DNA of 64,000 nucleotides from Arthrobacter sp. DWC3 (GCF_002929375.1 NZ_PJIP01000008.1:124001-188000), one strand, 5' to 3'; numbered from the stretch's first letter, positions 42,946 to 53,546 are shown. Numbers and translations are program-made. The notes: generated from the letters alone by a model not told the origin.

Positions 42946-43920
42946 CTACTGGTTGCGGCGTGCGGCGCCTGGGGAGCTCCCGTTCGCTGAGGGCGTCGCG
43001 GAGGCCTCCGCATCGAACAGATCAGGCTCGAGATAGATGGCCGTGGCGATGGGCACGGCGGCCCGGATGCGCTGCTCGGCGCCGTTGATGTCGGCGGCGA
43101 TCTGCGCGCCGCTCTCCCGGCTCGCGACCGTGATCTTCGCCGCGACGAGCAGTTCGTCGGGGCCGAGGTGCAGGGTCTTGAGGTGGATGATGCGGGTGGA
43201 CCCGTCGCCGGTGAGGGCGGCCTCGATCTTCGCGACGTCCGCCGCGGTGGCCGATTCGCCGAGGAGCAGGCTCTTGGTCTCGACGGCGAGGATCGCGGCG
43301 ATGGCCACGAGCAGCAGGCCGATCATCGCGGTGCCCGCCGCGTCCCAGAGGCCGTTGTCGGTGAGCAGCGTCATGGACACGCCGAACAGCGCGAACATCA
43401 GGCCGATGAGGGCGCCGAGGTCCTCGAGGAGGATCACCGGCAGCTCGGGCGACTTCGCGGTGCGGACGAAGCGCACCCAGCCCATGCCGGCCCGCACGTG
43501 GTTGGACTCCCGGATGGCCGTGCGGAACGAGAACGACTCGGCGACGATCGCGCCGATCAGGACCGCGAGCGGCACCCACCAGAACGCACCCTCGATGGGG
43601 TGCGGGTCCTGGTACTTGTGGTACGCCTCGTACAGCGCGAACAGCCCGCCCACGCTGAACAGGACGATCGACACGATGAAGGCGTAGATGTAGCGCTCGC
43701 GTCCGTAGCCGAAGGGGTGTTCGGCGCTCGCCTGGCGTCGGGACCGCTTGCCGCCCACGAGCAGGAGCACCTGGTTGCCCGAGTCCGCCACGGAGTGGAT
43801 GCCCTCGGCGAGCATGGACGAGGAGCGCGTGAGCGCGAAGGCCACGAACTTGAGGGCGGCGATGGTGAGGTTCGCGGCCAGGGCCGCGATGATCGCCCTG
43901 TTGCCTCCATGTGCCGACAT
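42946..43920 (-). CDS. Cation diffusion facilitator transporter
   Basis: This is a 324-residue CDF exporter with about six helices. The first helix pair has SSSMLAEGIHSVADSGNQVLLL, with the H-x3-D zinc-site spacing, and HPFGYGRERYIYAF follows. The later VILLEDLGALIGL supplies an E-D pair in place of the second common H-x3-D. The C-terminal cytosolic domain (about 210-300) has the CDF ferredoxin-like fold. Metal specificity (Zn, Fe or Mn) cannot be fixed. It lies 24 nt upstream of the antiporter pair on the same strand and may be cotranscribed. Confidence 0.88.
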   Translation of the reverse strand: MSAHGGNRAIIAALAANLTIAALKFVAFALTRSSSMLAEGIHSVADSGNQVLLLVGGKRSRRQASAEHPFGYGRERYIYAFIVSIVLFSVGGLFALYEAYHKYQDPHPIEGAFWWVPLAVLIGAIVAESFSFRTAIRESNHVRAGMGWVRFVRTAKSPELPVILLEDLGALIGLMFALFGVSMTLLTDNGLWDAAGTAMIGLLLVAIAAILAVETKSLLLGESATAADVAKIEAALTGDGSTRIIHLKTLHLGPDELLVAAKITVASRESGAQIAADINGAEQRIRAAVPIATAIYLEPDLFDAEASATPSANGSSPGAARRNQ

Positions 43921-44081
43921 GACGCGTTCCGTTCCGTGTGAGCGCCGCGAGGGCGGATGTTCCGACGAGGGGGCTCGCCGCCGACCCGGACCGGGGCTGC
44001 CTCCGGCTCCTACTCTACGGAGACATCGCAGGTGAGGGCCGGGTGGAGCCGTACACGGACGCCCGTTGCGCGCGGGCGGCA

Positions 44082-44108
44082 GTGCTGCTGTGCTGCTGCG
44101 GTGCTGCT
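44082..44108. repeat. Short GTGCTGCT repeats
   Basis: GTGCTGCT occurs at 44082, 44090 and, after three bases, 44101. It lies in the 193-nt gap between the CDF start and the FAD oxidoreductase stop. I see no gene in that gap; the repeats are probably simple-sequence slippage. Confidence 0.6.
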
Positions 44109-44113
44109 GTGGC

Positions 44114-45211
44114 TCAGGCGGGCCGGAGCGCCGCGGCGGCCGCCGCGATGCCGGCGGGGTCGGCGCCGAGATCGGCCGGATCGGCGCCCGTGAGCAGGAC
44201 CGCCGCCAGTTCGGCGATGCCCGACGACGTCTGGAAGCCGTAGCCTCCCTGCCCGGCGAGCCAGAAGAAGCCGGGATGTCCGGCGTCGAAACCGACCACC
44301 GGCAGTCCCGACGCCCGCTGGGTCCGGAGCCCCGTCCACGATCGCTCCACGGACGTGATGCCGAGGGTGGTGACGGTGGCCAGGTGCTCGATCAGGCGCT
44401 CGACGTCGCCGGGGTGGGGCTGGGCGTCGCCCGGCTCGGCGGGCTCGGCCTCGCTCGGCGAGATCAGCACACCGGCGGCGTCCGGGCGGTAGTAGAAGGA
44501 GTCGTCCGCGGCGGCCACCATGGGCGTGCCGACCGGGGGCGCGTCGGTCGCGGAGACGATCGCGGCCGTCCGGCGCAGCGGCACGAGGCCCTGCGGACCG
44601 ACGCCACAGAGCTCTGCCACGCCGTCGGCCCAAGCACCCGCGGCGTCCACCACGACCTCCGCGCTGATGCTGCGGTAGCCTGCCCGCACGCTCCACCCGG
44701 AGCCGTCGTACCGCGCGGAGGTGACGGGCGCGCCCGTGAGGATGATGACGCCGTCGTCGCCGGCGCTGCGCCGGTGGTACTCCAGCAGCAGGTCCGTGTC
44801 GGTGCCGACGCAGTCCTCGTCCAGGGCCGCGGCCGCGAATGCCCCGGGGCGCAGCTGCGGGCACAGCTCGAGGGCCCCGGCGTGGGACACGGGGCGCATC
44901 GCCGCGCTCGCCTTCGCGGCGACGTCGGCCTCCGAACCGACGAGCAGGAAGGACCGCGGCACGGTCAGGGGCAGCCCGGTGGAGGACTGGACGCCGGAGA
45001 GCACCTGGAGGGTGCGGCGGGTGAGGTCCCGCAGCGGTTCGGGGCCGTAGCTCGGGATGAGCTGCCGGGCCGAGCGCGACGACGTGTGGTACCCGAGCGT
45101 CGCCTCCGCCTCGACGAGGACCACGCTGGAGAACGGGGCGAGGGCGGACGCCAGGGACAGGCCGGCGATCCCGCCGCCGATGATGAGGACGTCGCACTCG
45201 AGGGAGGTCAT
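44114..45211 (-). CDS. FAD-dependent oxidoreductase, DadA/D-arginine-dehydrogenase type
   Basis: This is a 365-residue DAO-fold flavoprotein. The N-terminal dinucleotide motif is IIGGGIAGLSLASAL. SSRSARQLIPSYGPEPL and the later ERSWTGLRTQRASGLPVVG and GQGGYGFQTSSGIAEL match D-amino-acid or D-arginine dehydrogenases. The cytosolic enzyme would oxidise a D-amino acid to the 2-oxo acid. The substrate is inferred. ATG 45211. It diverges from the quinone reductase gene and has no clear operon partner. Confidence 0.85.
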   Translation of the reverse strand: MTSLECDVLIIGGGIAGLSLASALAPFSSVVLVEAEATLGYHTSSRSARQLIPSYGPEPLRDLTRRTLQVLSGVQSSTGLPLTVPRSFLLVGSEADVAAKASAAMRPVSHAGALELCPQLRPGAFAAAALDEDCVGTDTDLLLEYHRRSAGDDGVIILTGAPVTSARYDGSGWSVRAGYRSISAEVVVDAAGAWADGVAELCGVGPQGLVPLRRTAAIVSATDAPPVGTPMVAAADDSFYYRPDAAGVLISPSEAEPAEPGDAQPHPGDVERLIEHLATVTTLGITSVERSWTGLRTQRASGLPVVGFDAGHPGFFWLAGQGGYGFQTSSGIAELAAVLLTGADPADLGADPAGIAAAAAALRPA

Positions 45212-45288
45212 CCCGTCATCCTAGGGCGGGCCTCCCCCACCCGGGTGTGTCCGGCGTGCTCCCCCGTCCGATCGGGCGGGGACCGACC

Positions 45289-45323
45289 GCGGGGAATACC
45301 GTCCGGGCATCGGCGGTTCCCGC
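45289..45323. promoter_or_regulatory. Imperfect inverted repeat before the quinone reductase gene
   Basis: GCGGGGAATACCG (45289-45301) and CGGCGGTTCCCGC (45311-45323) form an imperfect inverted repeat ending 5 nt before the GTG start. A regulator such as a TetR or MarR protein could bind. It could also be an RNA hairpin near the start. Confidence 0.35.
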
Positions 45324-45328
45324 TAGTC

Positions 45329-46351
45329 GTGAAAGCAATCGTCTACTCCTCCACCGGTCCCTCCTCCGTCCTCTCCCTCGTCGACCGCGACGTCGCGACG
45401 CCCGGCCCGGGCGAGGTACGGGTCCGCGTCGTCACCTCCGGCGTGAATCCCACGGACTGGAAGGCCCGCGCCGACGGCGACATCCCGTTCCCCGAGGTGG
45501 TCCCCGACCAGGACGGCGCCGGGGTGGTCGACGCCGTGGGCGACGGCGTCACCGAGCCGCAGGTGGGTGACCGGGTCTGGATCTACCTGGCTGCCCACGG
45601 CCGCCCCACGGGGACCGCGCAGGAGTTCACCGTGATCCCCGCCGAGCGGGCCGTCCGGCTGCCGGACGGCGTCGGGCTCGATGTGGCAGCCAGCCTGGGC
45701 GTCCCGGCGATGACGGCGCACCGCGCCCTGACCGTCCACGAGGACGGGCCGTCGCGCCTCGCTCCCGGGGCCCTCGCGGGACGCACGGTCCTCGTCCAGG
45801 GCGGCGCCGGAGCCGTCGGCCACGCGGCGATCCAGCTCGCCGCGTGGGCAGGCGCAACCGTCATTGCGACGGTCAGCAGCGACGCGAAGGCCGAGCTCAG
45901 TCGTGCGGCGGGCGCCCACCACGTCCTCCGCTACCCCGACGCCTCCCTCGCCCGGAACATCCGCGAGGTCGCTCCTGGCGGCGTGGACCAGATCGTGGAG
46001 GTGGCCCCCGGGCAGAACGCGGCGCTCGACGTCGAGGTGATCGCCAACCATGGTTCCATCGCCTACTACGCGAACAACAACGGTGACGACTTCACCGCCC
46101 CCGTGGTCGCGAGTTTCGCGAAGAACGTCCGCTGGCAGGGCCTGCTGCTCTACACGGTGGGCCGGGACGCGCTCGTCGCTGCGGCGGAGGACATCACGGC
46201 CGCGCTGCGCAGCGGGGCGCTGCCCGTCGGGGAGTCTGCCGGACTCCCCCTCACCTGGTTCCCGCTCGGGGAGACCGGCGCCGCACACGACGCCGTCGAG
46301 GACGGGACCACCGGCAAGGTCCTCATCCGCGTCTCCGACGAGAACGCCTGA
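45329..46351 (+). CDS. NADPH:quinone reductase-like MDR protein
   Basis: This is a 340-residue medium-chain reductase without zinc ligands, of the quinone-reductase (zeta-crystallin) branch. TSGVNPTDWKARADG and VVPDQDGAGVVDAVG mark the N-terminal fold and VLVQGGAGAVGHAAIQLAAWAGA the NADPH-binding Rossmann motif. The likely role is one- or two-electron reduction of quinones or enones in oxidative stress. The start is GTG 45329. YchJ follows 35 nt later and may be cotranscribed. Confidence 0.88.
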   Translation: MKAIVYSSTGPSSVLSLVDRDVATPGPGEVRVRVVTSGVNPTDWKARADGDIPFPEVVPDQDGAGVVDAVGDGVTEPQVGDRVWIYLAAHGRPTGTAQEFTVIPAERAVRLPDGVGLDVAASLGVPAMTAHRALTVHEDGPSRLAPGALAGRTVLVQGGAGAVGHAAIQLAAWAGATVIATVSSDAKAELSRAAGAHHVLRYPDASLARNIREVAPGGVDQIVEVAPGQNAALDVEVIANHGSIAYYANNNGDDFTAPVVASFAKNVRWQGLLLYTVGRDALVAAAEDITAALRSGALPVGESAGLPLTWFPLGETGAAHDAVEDGTTGKVLIRVSDENA

Positions 46352-46386
46352 GCGGCAGACCGTCCCCGGCCGCGGAAGGGAACCGT

Positions 46387-46770
46387 ATGGCCCGTGAGGA
46401 CTGCCCCTGCGGAACCGCCCTGCCGTACGAGGAATGCTGCGGGCCGCTCCACCGGGGAGGGGCGGCCCCGACGGCGCTCGCACTCATGCGCTCACGGTTC
46501 TCGGCCTTCGCCCTCGGGCTGGAGCGGTACCTGCTCGACTCGTGGGACCCGTCCACGCGTCCGGACACCGTCGACCTCGACGGGGAGGTCGAATGGCGGC
46601 GGCTGCAGATCGTCGACACGGCCCTCGGCGGCCCCTGGGACGAGACCGGCGTGGTGGAGTACCGGGCATCGTTCCGGGAGGCCGGGCGGCCGGGGCTGCT
46701 GCAGGAGCGCAGCCGATTCGTCCGGGTGGAAGGGCGCTGGCTGTATGTCGACGGGGACGTGAGCCCCTAG
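46387..46770 (+). CDS. YchJ-family (UPF0225) protein
   Basis: This is a 127-residue protein. The N-terminal SEC-C zinc motif is CPCGTALPYEECCGPLH, followed by the YchJ domain with ALMRSRFSAFALGLERYLLDSW and RSRFVRVEGRWLYVDGD. Its function is unknown; the fold is NTF2-like. GGAAGGGAACC precedes the ATG at 46387. It converges with kbl 31 nt away, with no clear hairpin between them. Confidence 0.9.
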   Translation: MAREDCPCGTALPYEECCGPLHRGGAAPTALALMRSRFSAFALGLERYLLDSWDPSTRPDTVDLDGEVEWRRLQIVDTALGGPWDETGVVEYRASFREAGRPGLLQERSRFVRVEGRWLYVDGDVSP

Positions 46771-46801
46771 GAGCCGCAGCACCCCGCCGGGTGGTACCCG
46801 A

Positions 46802-48070
46802 TCATGCGCCGCCCACATGGGCACCGGGCGCACCGGCGTCGGACGCAGTCCCGCCGCCCTCGGCTCGCGGTCCCCCCGTGCCCACCTCCGCGCGGGCGGC
46901 GACGAACGCCTGCACGCACGCCTCGACGTCGTCGTCGGTGTGGGCGGCCGAGAGCTGCACGCGGATGCGGGCAGCGCCCTTCGGGACCACGGGATAGCTG
47001 AAGGCCGTGACGAAGACACCGTGCGCGAGCATGGCGTCGGCGGTCCGCGCGGCGAGGACGGCGTCGCCGAACATGACGGGGATGATGGCGTGCTCGCCCT
47101 CGAGGAGCTCGAAGCCCTCCTCCGTCATGCGGCGCCGGAACTGCGCGGCGTTGGCGGTGAGCTGCCCGCGGAGCTCGGCGCTGTTCTCGACGAGGTCGAG
47201 CGCCGTCAGGGTCGCGGCCACGATGGACGGCGCGAGCGAGTTCGAGAACAGGTAGGGCCGTGCCCGCTGGCGCAGCAGGGCGACGATCTCCGCGCGCGCG
47301 GCCACGTAGCCGCCGGACGCGCCCCCCAGCGCCTTGCCGAAGGTGCCCGTGAAGATGTCCACGCGGTCGGCGACGCCCGCGTGCTCCGGCGTGCCGGCGC
47401 CGGTGGCGCCCATGAAGCCGACGGCGTGGGAATCGTCGACCATGACCATGGCGCCGTACTGCTCGGCGAGGTCGCAGATGGCCTCGAGCGGGGCGAGGTA
47501 GCCGTCCATGGAGAAGACGCCGTCGGTGACGATGAGGCGGCGGCGTGCCCCGGAGGCCTCCTGCAGCTTCGCCTCGAGGTCCGCCATGTCCCGGTTGGCG
47601 TAGCGGAACCGCCGGGCCTTGGAGAGGCGGATGCCGTCGATGATCGACGCGTGGTTCAGCGCGTCCGAGATGACGGCGTCCTCCGCGCCGAGGAGGGACT
47701 CGAAGACCCCGCCGTTGGCGTCGAAGCAGGAGGAGAAGAGGATGGTGTCCTCGGTGCCGAGGAACTGCGAGACGCGCCGCTCGAGGTCGAGGTGGAGGTC
47801 CTGGGTGCCGCAGATGAAGCGCACCGAGGCCATGCCGAACCCGCGCTCGTCCAGCGCCGTCTTGGCGGCGGCGATGATGTCCGGGTGGTCGGCGAGGCCG
47901 AGGTAGTTGTTGGCGCAGAAGTTCAGCACGCGGGCGTCGGGGGCGCCCTGCGCGCCGGCCGTGATGGAGCTGGACTGGGGCGAGGAGATGCGCCGCTCGT
48001 GCTTGAAGAGGCCTGCGCTGCGGATCTCGTCGAGTTCGCCGGCGAGCTGGTCGCGGACTGCTGAGTACAT
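46802..48070 (-). CDS. kbl: Glycine C-acetyltransferase (2-amino-3-ketobutyrate CoA ligase)
   Basis: This is a 422-residue PLP enzyme of the alpha-oxoamine synthase family. It splits 2-amino-3-ketobutyrate with CoA to glycine and acetyl-CoA, after threonine dehydrogenase. [28 protein letters not shown] and [15 protein letters not shown] with PLP Lys246 are clear. Compared with the usual 398 residues it has a C-terminal Gly/Ala-rich extension of about 25 residues. The ATG at 48070 lies 14 nt after the tdh stop, so the two form an operon. Confidence 0.95.
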   Translation of the reverse strand: MYSAVRDQLAGELDEIRSAGLFKHERRISSPQSSSITAGAQGAPDARVLNFCANNYLGLADHPDIIAAAKTALDERGFGMASVRFICGTQDLHLDLERRVSQFLGTEDTILFSSCFDANGGVFESLLGAEDAVISDALNHASIIDGIRLSKARRFRYANRDMADLEAKLQEASGARRRLIVTDGVFSMDGYLAPLEAICDLAEQYGAMVMVDDSHAVGFMGATGAGTPEHAGVADRVDIFTGTFGKALGGASGGYVAARAEIVALLRQRARPYLFSNSLAPSIVAATLTALDLVENSAELRGQLTANAAQFRRRMTEEGFELLEGEHAIIPVMFGDAVLAARTADAMLAHGVFVTAFSYPVVPKGAARIRVQLSAAHTDDDVEACVQAFVAARAEVGTGGPRAEGGGTASDAGAPGAHVGGA

Positions 48071-48084
48071 GGTGTTCCTGCTTC

Positions 48085-49128
48085 CTAGAAGGTGGTCCAG
48101 TCGAGGACCACTTTGCCGCTGGCGCCGTCGCGCGCTGTTGTGAAGCCCTGCTGCCACTCGCTCGCCGGCAGGCAGTCGGTGACCACGGACGCGACCGCCT
48201 CGCGCAGCGTCCGGTTGGACTGCAGCATGGCGCTCATCGCGTACCAGGTCTCGAACATCTCCCGGCCGTAGATGCCCTTGAGGGTGAGCATATGCGTGAC
48301 CACCTTGCCCCAGTCGATGGAGATGGGCCCCGAGGGCAGGCCGAGCATGGCGATCTTCCCGCCGTGGTTCATGTTGTCGATCATCTCGGGCAGGGCGGTC
48401 GCGTGGCCGGACATCTCCATCCCGATGTCGAAGCCCTCCTTCATGCCGAGCTCGCGCTGCGCGTCGGCGACGCGCATGCGGCTGACGTCGACGGCGATGT
48501 CAGCGCCCACGCCGCGGGCGAGCTCGAGGCGCGGGGCGGAGACGTCTGTGATCGCGATCTTCCGGGCCCCGGCGTGGCGGGCGACGGCGACGGCCATGAG
48601 ACCGATGGGGCCGGCCCCGGTGATCAGCACGTCCTCGCCGACGAGCGGGAAGCTCAGCGCCGTGTGGACGGCGTTGCCGAAGGGGTCGAAGACGGCCCCG
48701 AGCTCGGGCGTGATGGTGGCGTCGTGCACCCACACGTTGGTCTCGGGGACCACGACGAACTCGGCGAACGCGCCGTCGCGCTGCACGCCGACGCTCGAGG
48801 TCCTGATGCACATCTGGCGGCGGCCGGCCCGGCAGTTGCGGCAGATCCCGCAGACGATGTGCCCTTCGCCCGAAACGCGGTCGCCGACGCGGATGTCGCG
48901 GATGCCGTCGCCGAGCGCGACGACCTCGCCGTAGAACTCGTGGCCGGGGATGAGGGGCGCCGAGATCATGCCCTGCGCCCAGGAGTCCCAGCTCTCGATA
49001 TGGAGGTCCGTCCCGCAGATGCCGGTGGTGATGACCCGGATCTTGACCTCGCCCCACCCCGCATCGGGTTCGGGCCGGTCCACGAGTTCGAAGCCGGGGT
49101 GAGCCCCGGATTTGTACAGCGCCTTCAC
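48085..49128 (-). CDS. tdh: L-threonine 3-dehydrogenase
   Basis: This is a 347-residue zinc alcohol dehydrogenase that oxidises threonine to 2-amino-3-ketobutyrate with NAD. Catalytic zinc ligands are Cys38, His63 and Glu64, structural zinc Cys93, Cys96, Cys99 and Cys107. [16 protein letters not shown] and EFYGEVV are typical of Tdh, and [20 protein letters not shown] is the NAD motif. The start is GTG at 49128. It is followed by kbl. A 13-bp palindrome lies about 80 nt upstream. Confidence 0.95.
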   Translation of the reverse strand: MKALYKSGAHPGFELVDRPEPDAGWGEVKIRVITTGICGTDLHIESWDSWAQGMISAPLIPGHEFYGEVVALGDGIRDIRVGDRVSGEGHIVCGICRNCRAGRRQMCIRTSSVGVQRDGAFAEFVVVPETNVWVHDATITPELGAVFDPFGNAVHTALSFPLVGEDVLITGAGPIGLMAVAVARHAGARKIAITDVSAPRLELARGVGADIAVDVSRMRVADAQRELGMKEGFDIGMEMSGHATALPEMIDNMNHGGKIAMLGLPSGPISIDWGKVVTHMLTLKGIYGREMFETWYAMSAMLQSNRTLREAVASVVTDCLPASEWQQGFTTARDGASGKVVLDWTTF

Positions 49129-49206
49129 TGAACGGTTCCTTCCAGACCGCCCGGGTCCCCCAGCGGGATGGGCTGGGCCTGGGCGGTACGAGTGCCGGGC
49201 GGGATA

Positions 49207-49219
49207 TTGCCCGGGGCAA
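49207..49219. promoter_or_regulatory. Palindrome in the tdh-kbl promoter region
   Basis: TTGCCC-G-GGGCAA is a perfect 6-1-6 palindrome. CAATAT overlaps its end on the minus strand and may be the tdh -10, so a repressor bound here would block transcription. The regulator is unknown. Confidence 0.4.
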
Positions 49220-49255
49220 CACTACCAGCGGTGCGGCCCACGGGCCGGGACGACC

Positions 49256-50146
49256 TCAGTCCTCGAGGACCGCCGCGAGGATCTCGACGCCGAGCGTGTG
49301 GAAGGCCGGCGAGTCGTCGGACGCCTCCGCCAGGGCGCTGCCCAGGCTCACGGCCCAGCCGCGCGCCCGCGCCCAGGAAGCGGCGTCGGTGGGGCGCAGC
49401 TCCTCGAGTGCGGTGCGGAACGCGGAACGGCCGGCGGCGTCGAAGTTCAGCCATGCGGCGGCGAGGTCGGTCGCCGGGTCGCCGGAGCACAGGTCGCCGA
49501 AGTCGACCACGCCGGCCAGCGCCCCGTCCGGGCCGAGGACGATGTTGGCCGGATGCAGGTCGCCGTGCAGCCACAGGGGCTCCTGCGACCAGGCCGGTGC
49601 CGCGAGGGCCTCCTCCCACACGTCCAGCAACCGGTTGGCGGGCACCCCCGGCAGGGCCGGGAGCGCCGCGAGCCTCGCCCGGACTACGTCGTCGCGCGCC
49701 GCCAGCGGACCACCGCGGCCCACCGGACTGACGGGGGCGTCCCGCGGCGCCGACCGCTGGAACCCGGCGACGAACCGTGCGAGCGGGACGGCGGCGGAGG
49801 AGCGCCCGGACCGGTCGACGGTCAGCCCGCTGACGCCCCCGATCCAGCGTGACACGGACCAGTGCCACGGGTAGCCGCAGCCGGGACGGCCGGTCCGCAC
49901 GGGCGCCGACGTCGGCACGGACAGGGACGCCGCGAGGCCCGGGAGCCACTGCTGCTCGGCGACCATCAGGGCGTCCGCGACGGCACGGCGGGGCAGCCGC
50001 ACCACGAGGTCCTCCCCCAGCCGGAAGAGCGTGTTGTCCCAGCCGCCGCCCACCGGACGGACCGGCAGGTGGGCGAGGTCCGGCGCCTGGGCCGCGAGCA
50101 GGGCGACGACGAGCGGGGGCCCGACGTCGAACTCGGCCCGCGGCAT
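49256..50146 (-). CDS. Aminoglycoside-phosphotransferase-fold kinase
   Basis: This is a 296-residue protein with the APH kinase fold. GGGWDNTLFRLGEDLVVRLPRR carries the ATP-side loop and Lys-equivalent region, WLHGDLHPANIVLGPDGALAGVVDFGDLCSGDPATDLA (cited as HGDLHPANIVL and DFGD) has the catalytic Asp and the metal Asp. Such proteins are common in Micrococcaceae chromosomes and often phosphorylate small metabolites; resistance is not implied. It lies 12 nt downstream of the gatB stop and 127 nt before tdh, all on the minus strand. Confidence 0.85.
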   Translation of the reverse strand: MPRAEFDVGPPLVVALLAAQAPDLAHLPVRPVGGGWDNTLFRLGEDLVVRLPRRAVADALMVAEQQWLPGLAASLSVPTSAPVRTGRPGCGYPWHWSVSRWIGGVSGLTVDRSGRSSAAVPLARFVAGFQRSAPRDAPVSPVGRGGPLAARDDVVRARLAALPALPGVPANRLLDVWEEALAAPAWSQEPLWLHGDLHPANIVLGPDGALAGVVDFGDLCSGDPATDLAAAWLNFDAAGRSAFRTALEELRPTDAASWARARGWAVSLGSALAEASDDSPAFHTLGVEILAAVLED

Positions 50147-50158
50147 CAGGGCCAGGAG

Positions 50159-51673
50159 CTACCCCTCCACGCCGAGGCGCTGCAGGATGAGCTCGCGCAC
50201 GCGGCCGGCGTCGGCCTGCCCGCGGGTGGCCTTCATGACGCCGCCCACGATCGCGCCGACGGCCTGGATCTTGCCGCCGCGGATCTTCTCGGCGACGTCG
50301 GGCTGCGCCGCGAGGGCGCCGTCGATCGCTTCGAGCAGGGGGCCGTCGTCGGACACGACCGCCAGGCCGCGCTTCTCCACGACCTCCGCGGGCGTGCCCT
50401 CGCCGGCGAGGACGCCGTCGAGCACGTCGCGGGAGAGCTTGTCGTTAATCTTCCCGGACTCGATGAGCGCGTTGAGCTCCACGATCAGCTCGGGCGTGAC
50501 CCCGAGTTCGGCGGGCTCGACGTCGGCCAGCTTGGCGCGGCGGGAGATCTCGCCCATCCACCACTTGCGGGCGACGGCGGCACTCACGCCGGCGGCCACG
50601 GTGTCCTCGATGGAGGACATGACGCCGGCGTTGACGACGTCGCGGAACTCGGCGTCGGAGTAGCCCCAGTCGGCCTGCAGGCGCTTGCGGCGCTCGGCGG
50701 GAGGCTCGGGCAGTTCGGCGCGGAGCTTCTCGATCCACGCCTCGTTCGTCACGACGGGCACGAGGTCCGGCTCGGGGAAGTAGCGGTAGTCGTCGGCGTC
50801 GGACTTGGGGCGTCCCGACGTCGTGGAGCGCGTGTCCTCGTGCCAGTGGCGCGTCTCCTGCAGGATCGGCGTGCCGGAGTCGAGCACGGCGGCGTGCCGC
50901 TGGATCTCGTACGTGACCGCGTGCTCGACGGCGCGCAGCGAGTTGACGTTCTTGGTCTCGGTGCGCGTGCCGAACTTCTCCTGGCCCTTGGGCTTGAGGG
51001 AGACGTTCGCGTCGCAGCGCACGTTGCCGCGCTCCATGCGGGCGTCGGAGACACCCAGGTTCTTCACGATCTCGCGGATCGCGGCGACGTACGCCTTCGC
51101 GAGCTCGGGAGCGCGCGACCCGGCGCCGACGATCGGCTTGGTGACGATCTCGATGAGGGGCACGCCGGCACGGTTGTAGTCCACGAGGGAGAACTCGGCG
51201 CCCTGGATGCGGCCCGTCGACCCACCCATGTGGGTGAGCTTGCCGGCGTCCTCCTCCATGTGGGCGCGCTCGATCTCGACCCTGAACACGGTGCCGTCGG
51301 CGAGCTCGATGTCGATGTGCCCGTCGTAGGCGATCGGGTCCTCGAACTGGGAGGTCTGGAAGTTCTTCGGGGTGTCCGGGTAGAAGTAGTTCTTCCGGGC
51401 GAAGTAGCACTTCTCGGCGATCCTGCAGTTCAGCGCGAGGCCGATCTTGATCGCGGACTCCACGGCCACACCGTTGACGACGGGCAGGACCCCGGGCAGG
51501 CCGAGATCCACGGGCGTCACGTTGGTGTTGGGTACGTCCCCGAACGCGTTGGGCGCGGAGGAGAACATCTTGGTCTTCGTATTGAGCTCCACGTGGACCT
51601 CGAACCCCAGGACGGGATCGTACTTCTCCATGGCCTCGTCGAAGGTCAGGACCTCATCGGTTACAGCAGTCAT
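50159..51673 (-). CDS. gatB: Asp-tRNA(Asn)/Glu-tRNA(Gln) amidotransferase subunit B
   Basis: This is a 504-residue subunit that activates the mischarged tRNA carboxyl with [22 protein letters not shown] near residue 24, [10 protein letters not shown], and [20 protein letters not shown] are GatB marks, and the C-terminal YqeY-like tail domain ([20 protein letters not shown]) binds tRNA. The ATG at 51673 shares one base with the gatA TAA (TAATG), so translation is coupled. A tRNA-Asn gene lies elsewhere in the window. Confidence 0.97.
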   Translation of the reverse strand: MTAVTDEVLTFDEAMEKYDPVLGFEVHVELNTKTKMFSSAPNAFGDVPNTNVTPVDLGLPGVLPVVNGVAVESAIKIGLALNCRIAEKCYFARKNYFYPDTPKNFQTSQFEDPIAYDGHIDIELADGTVFRVEIERAHMEEDAGKLTHMGGSTGRIQGAEFSLVDYNRAGVPLIEIVTKPIVGAGSRAPELAKAYVAAIREIVKNLGVSDARMERGNVRCDANVSLKPKGQEKFGTRTETKNVNSLRAVEHAVTYEIQRHAAVLDSGTPILQETRHWHEDTRSTTSGRPKSDADDYRYFPEPDLVPVVTNEAWIEKLRAELPEPPAERRKRLQADWGYSDAEFRDVVNAGVMSSIEDTVAAGVSAAVARKWWMGEISRRAKLADVEPAELGVTPELIVELNALIESGKINDKLSRDVLDGVLAGEGTPAEVVEKRGLAVVSDDGPLLEAIDGALAAQPDVAEKIRGGKIQAVGAIVGGVMKATRGQADAGRVRELILQRLGVEG

Positions 51674-53187
51674 TACTTCCCACCTGCACTCTGTGTGATC
51701 TCCGGGGCCTGGGCCAGCAGCGGCCCGCCCCACGTGGCTTCGAGCAGCGATTCGAGGACGGCGCCCACGCGGTACAGGCGGGCGTCCTGGCGGGCGGGGG
51801 CGAGGAGCTGGATGCCGACCGGCAGCCCGTCCTCGTCCGCAAGTCCGCCGGGCAGCGACAGGCCGGGGACGCCGGCCAGGTTCGCCGGGATGGTGGCGAC
51901 GTCGTTGAGGTACATGGCCAGCGGGTCGTCGAGCTTCTCGCCGAGCCTGAACGCGGTGGTCGGGGCGGTCGGCGAGACCAGGACGTCGGCCTGCTCGAAC
52001 GCGGCGGCGAAGTCGCGCTGGATGAGCGTGCGCACCTTCTGCGCCGAGCCGTAGTAGGCGTCGTAGTAGCCGGCGCTCAGGGCGTAGGTGCCGAGGATGA
52101 TGCGGCGCTTGACCTCGTCGCCGAACCCGGCGGCGCGGGTGGCGCCCATGACGCGCTCGATCGTCGGGGTGCCCTCGGGCACCACGCGCAGGCCGAAGCG
52201 CACGCCGTCGTACTTGGCGAGGTTGCTGGACGCCTCGGACGGCATGATCAGGTAGTAGGCGCCGAGCGCGTACCGGAAGTTGGGGCAGGACACCTCGACG
52301 ATCTCCGCGCCCGCGGAGCGCAGCAGCTCGAGCGACTCGTGGAAGCGCGTGAGGACGCCGGCCTGGTAGCCCTCGCCCTGCAGCTCCTTGATGACGCCGA
52401 TCCGCATGCCCTCGACCTGGCCCATCCGTGCCGCCTCGACGAGCGCGCCGACGGGGTCGGTGAGCGACGTCGAATCGTGCGGGTCGTGGCCGCCGATGAC
52501 CTCGTGCAGCAGGGCGCTGTCGAGGACGGTGCGGGAGACGGGGCCGATCTGGTCGAGCGAGGACGCCATGGCGATCGCACCGTAGCGGGACACGCCGCCG
52601 TAGGTGGGCTTCACGCCGACGGTCCCGGTGACGGCGCCGGGCTGGCGGATGGAACCGCCGGTGTCGGTGCCGAGGGCCAGGGGTGCCTCGAAGGCGGCGA
52701 CCGCGGCGGCGGACCCGCCGCCGGACCCGCCGGGGATGCGGTCGAGGTCCCAGGGGTTGCGGGTGGGACCGAACGCGGAGTGCTCGGTCGAGGAGCCCAT
52801 GGCGAACTCGTCGAGGTTGGTCTTGCCGAGGATCGGCATCCTCGCGGCGCGGAGCCTGCGGACCACGGTGGCGTCGTACGGGCTCTGCCAGCCCTCGAGG
52901 ATCCTCGAGCCGGCCGTGGTGGGCTGACCTCGCGTGACGATGAGGTCCTTGACCGCGATGGGCACGCCGGCGAGCGGGTGCAGCGTGTCGCCGTCGGCGC
53001 GGGCCTTGTCGACCTCGGCGGCGACGAGCAGCGCCTCGTCCGTGTTGACGTGCAGGAAGGCGTTGATGGCGCCGTCCACGGCGTCGATGCGGTCGAGGTG
53101 GGCCTGCGTCACCTCGACGGCGGAGACCTCCTTCGCCGCGAGTTTCTGCGCGAGGGTGTCGGCGGAGAAGTGGATGAGATCGGTCAT
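51673..53187 (-). CDS. gatA: Asp-tRNA(Asn)/Glu-tRNA(Gln) amidotransferase subunit A
   Basis: This is a 504-residue amidase that frees ammonia from glutamine for transamidation. The Ser-cisSer-Lys triad is Lys80 (VPIAVKDL), Ser155 (IPGGSGGGS) and Ser179 ([10 protein letters not shown]). [18 protein letters not shown] is the amidase signature. It follows gatC by 3 nt and overlaps gatB by one base, giving the order gatC-gatA-gatB. Length matches the family. Confidence 0.97.
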   Translation of the reverse strand: MTDLIHFSADTLAQKLAAKEVSAVEVTQAHLDRIDAVDGAINAFLHVNTDEALLVAAEVDKARADGDTLHPLAGVPIAVKDLIVTRGQPTTAGSRILEGWQSPYDATVVRRLRAARMPILGKTNLDEFAMGSSTEHSAFGPTRNPWDLDRIPGGSGGGSAAAVAAFEAPLALGTDTGGSIRQPGAVTGTVGVKPTYGGVSRYGAIAMASSLDQIGPVSRTVLDSALLHEVIGGHDPHDSTSLTDPVGALVEAARMGQVEGMRIGVIKELQGEGYQAGVLTRFHESLELLRSAGAEIVEVSCPNFRYALGAYYLIMPSEASSNLAKYDGVRFGLRVVPEGTPTIERVMGATRAAGFGDEVKRRIILGTYALSAGYYDAYYGSAQKVRTLIQRDFAAAFEQADVLVSPTAPTTAFRLGEKLDDPLAMYLNDVATIPANLAGVPGLSLPGGLADEDGLPVGIQLLAPARQDARLYRVGAVLESLLEATWGGPLLAQAPEITQSAGGK

Positions 53188-53190
53188 GGG

Positions 53191-53487
53191 TTACTCCCCG
53201 TCCAGGATGGCCGGGACCTTGAAGCGGCCGTCGGCGTTGTCGGGCGCGCCAAGGAGCGCCTCCTCGTTGCTGAGCGTCTCCCCCACCACGTCCTCGCGGA
53301 ACACGTTGCTCAGCGGGATGGGGTGGCTGGTCGCGGGGACGTCGTCGCCCGCCACCTCGCTCACGGACTTGATGGAATCGACGATCACCGCGAGCTCCCC
53401 GGCCATGCGGTCGAGCTCGTCGTCGTTCATGTCGATGTGGGCGAGCCGCGCGAGGTGCGCGACGTCGTCCCGGTTGATCTCAGCCAT
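53191..53487 (-). CDS. gatC: Asp-tRNA(Asn)/Glu-tRNA(Gln) amidotransferase subunit C
   Basis: This is a 98-residue small subunit that wraps around GatA and Gat[30 protein letters not shown] and the C-terminal [10 protein letters not shown] are typical. GGGAGATCC precedes the ATG at 53487. It heads the gatCAB operon. Confidence 0.95.
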   Translation of the reverse strand: MAEINRDDVAHLARLAHIDMNDDELDRMAGELAVIVDSIKSVSEVAGDDVPATSHPIPLSNVFREDVVGETLSNEEALLGAPDNADGRFKVPAILDGE

Positions 53488-53546
53488 GGATCTCCCAAGG
53501 AAGTCGGAGGTGGGTGTCTGCCTCCAGTCTAGTGGCGGCGTGGGAG

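Noticed and set aside
49256-50146. Aminoglycoside resistance gene
   Set aside because: Only the general APH kinase fold is seen, in a housekeeping neighbourhood without mobile elements.
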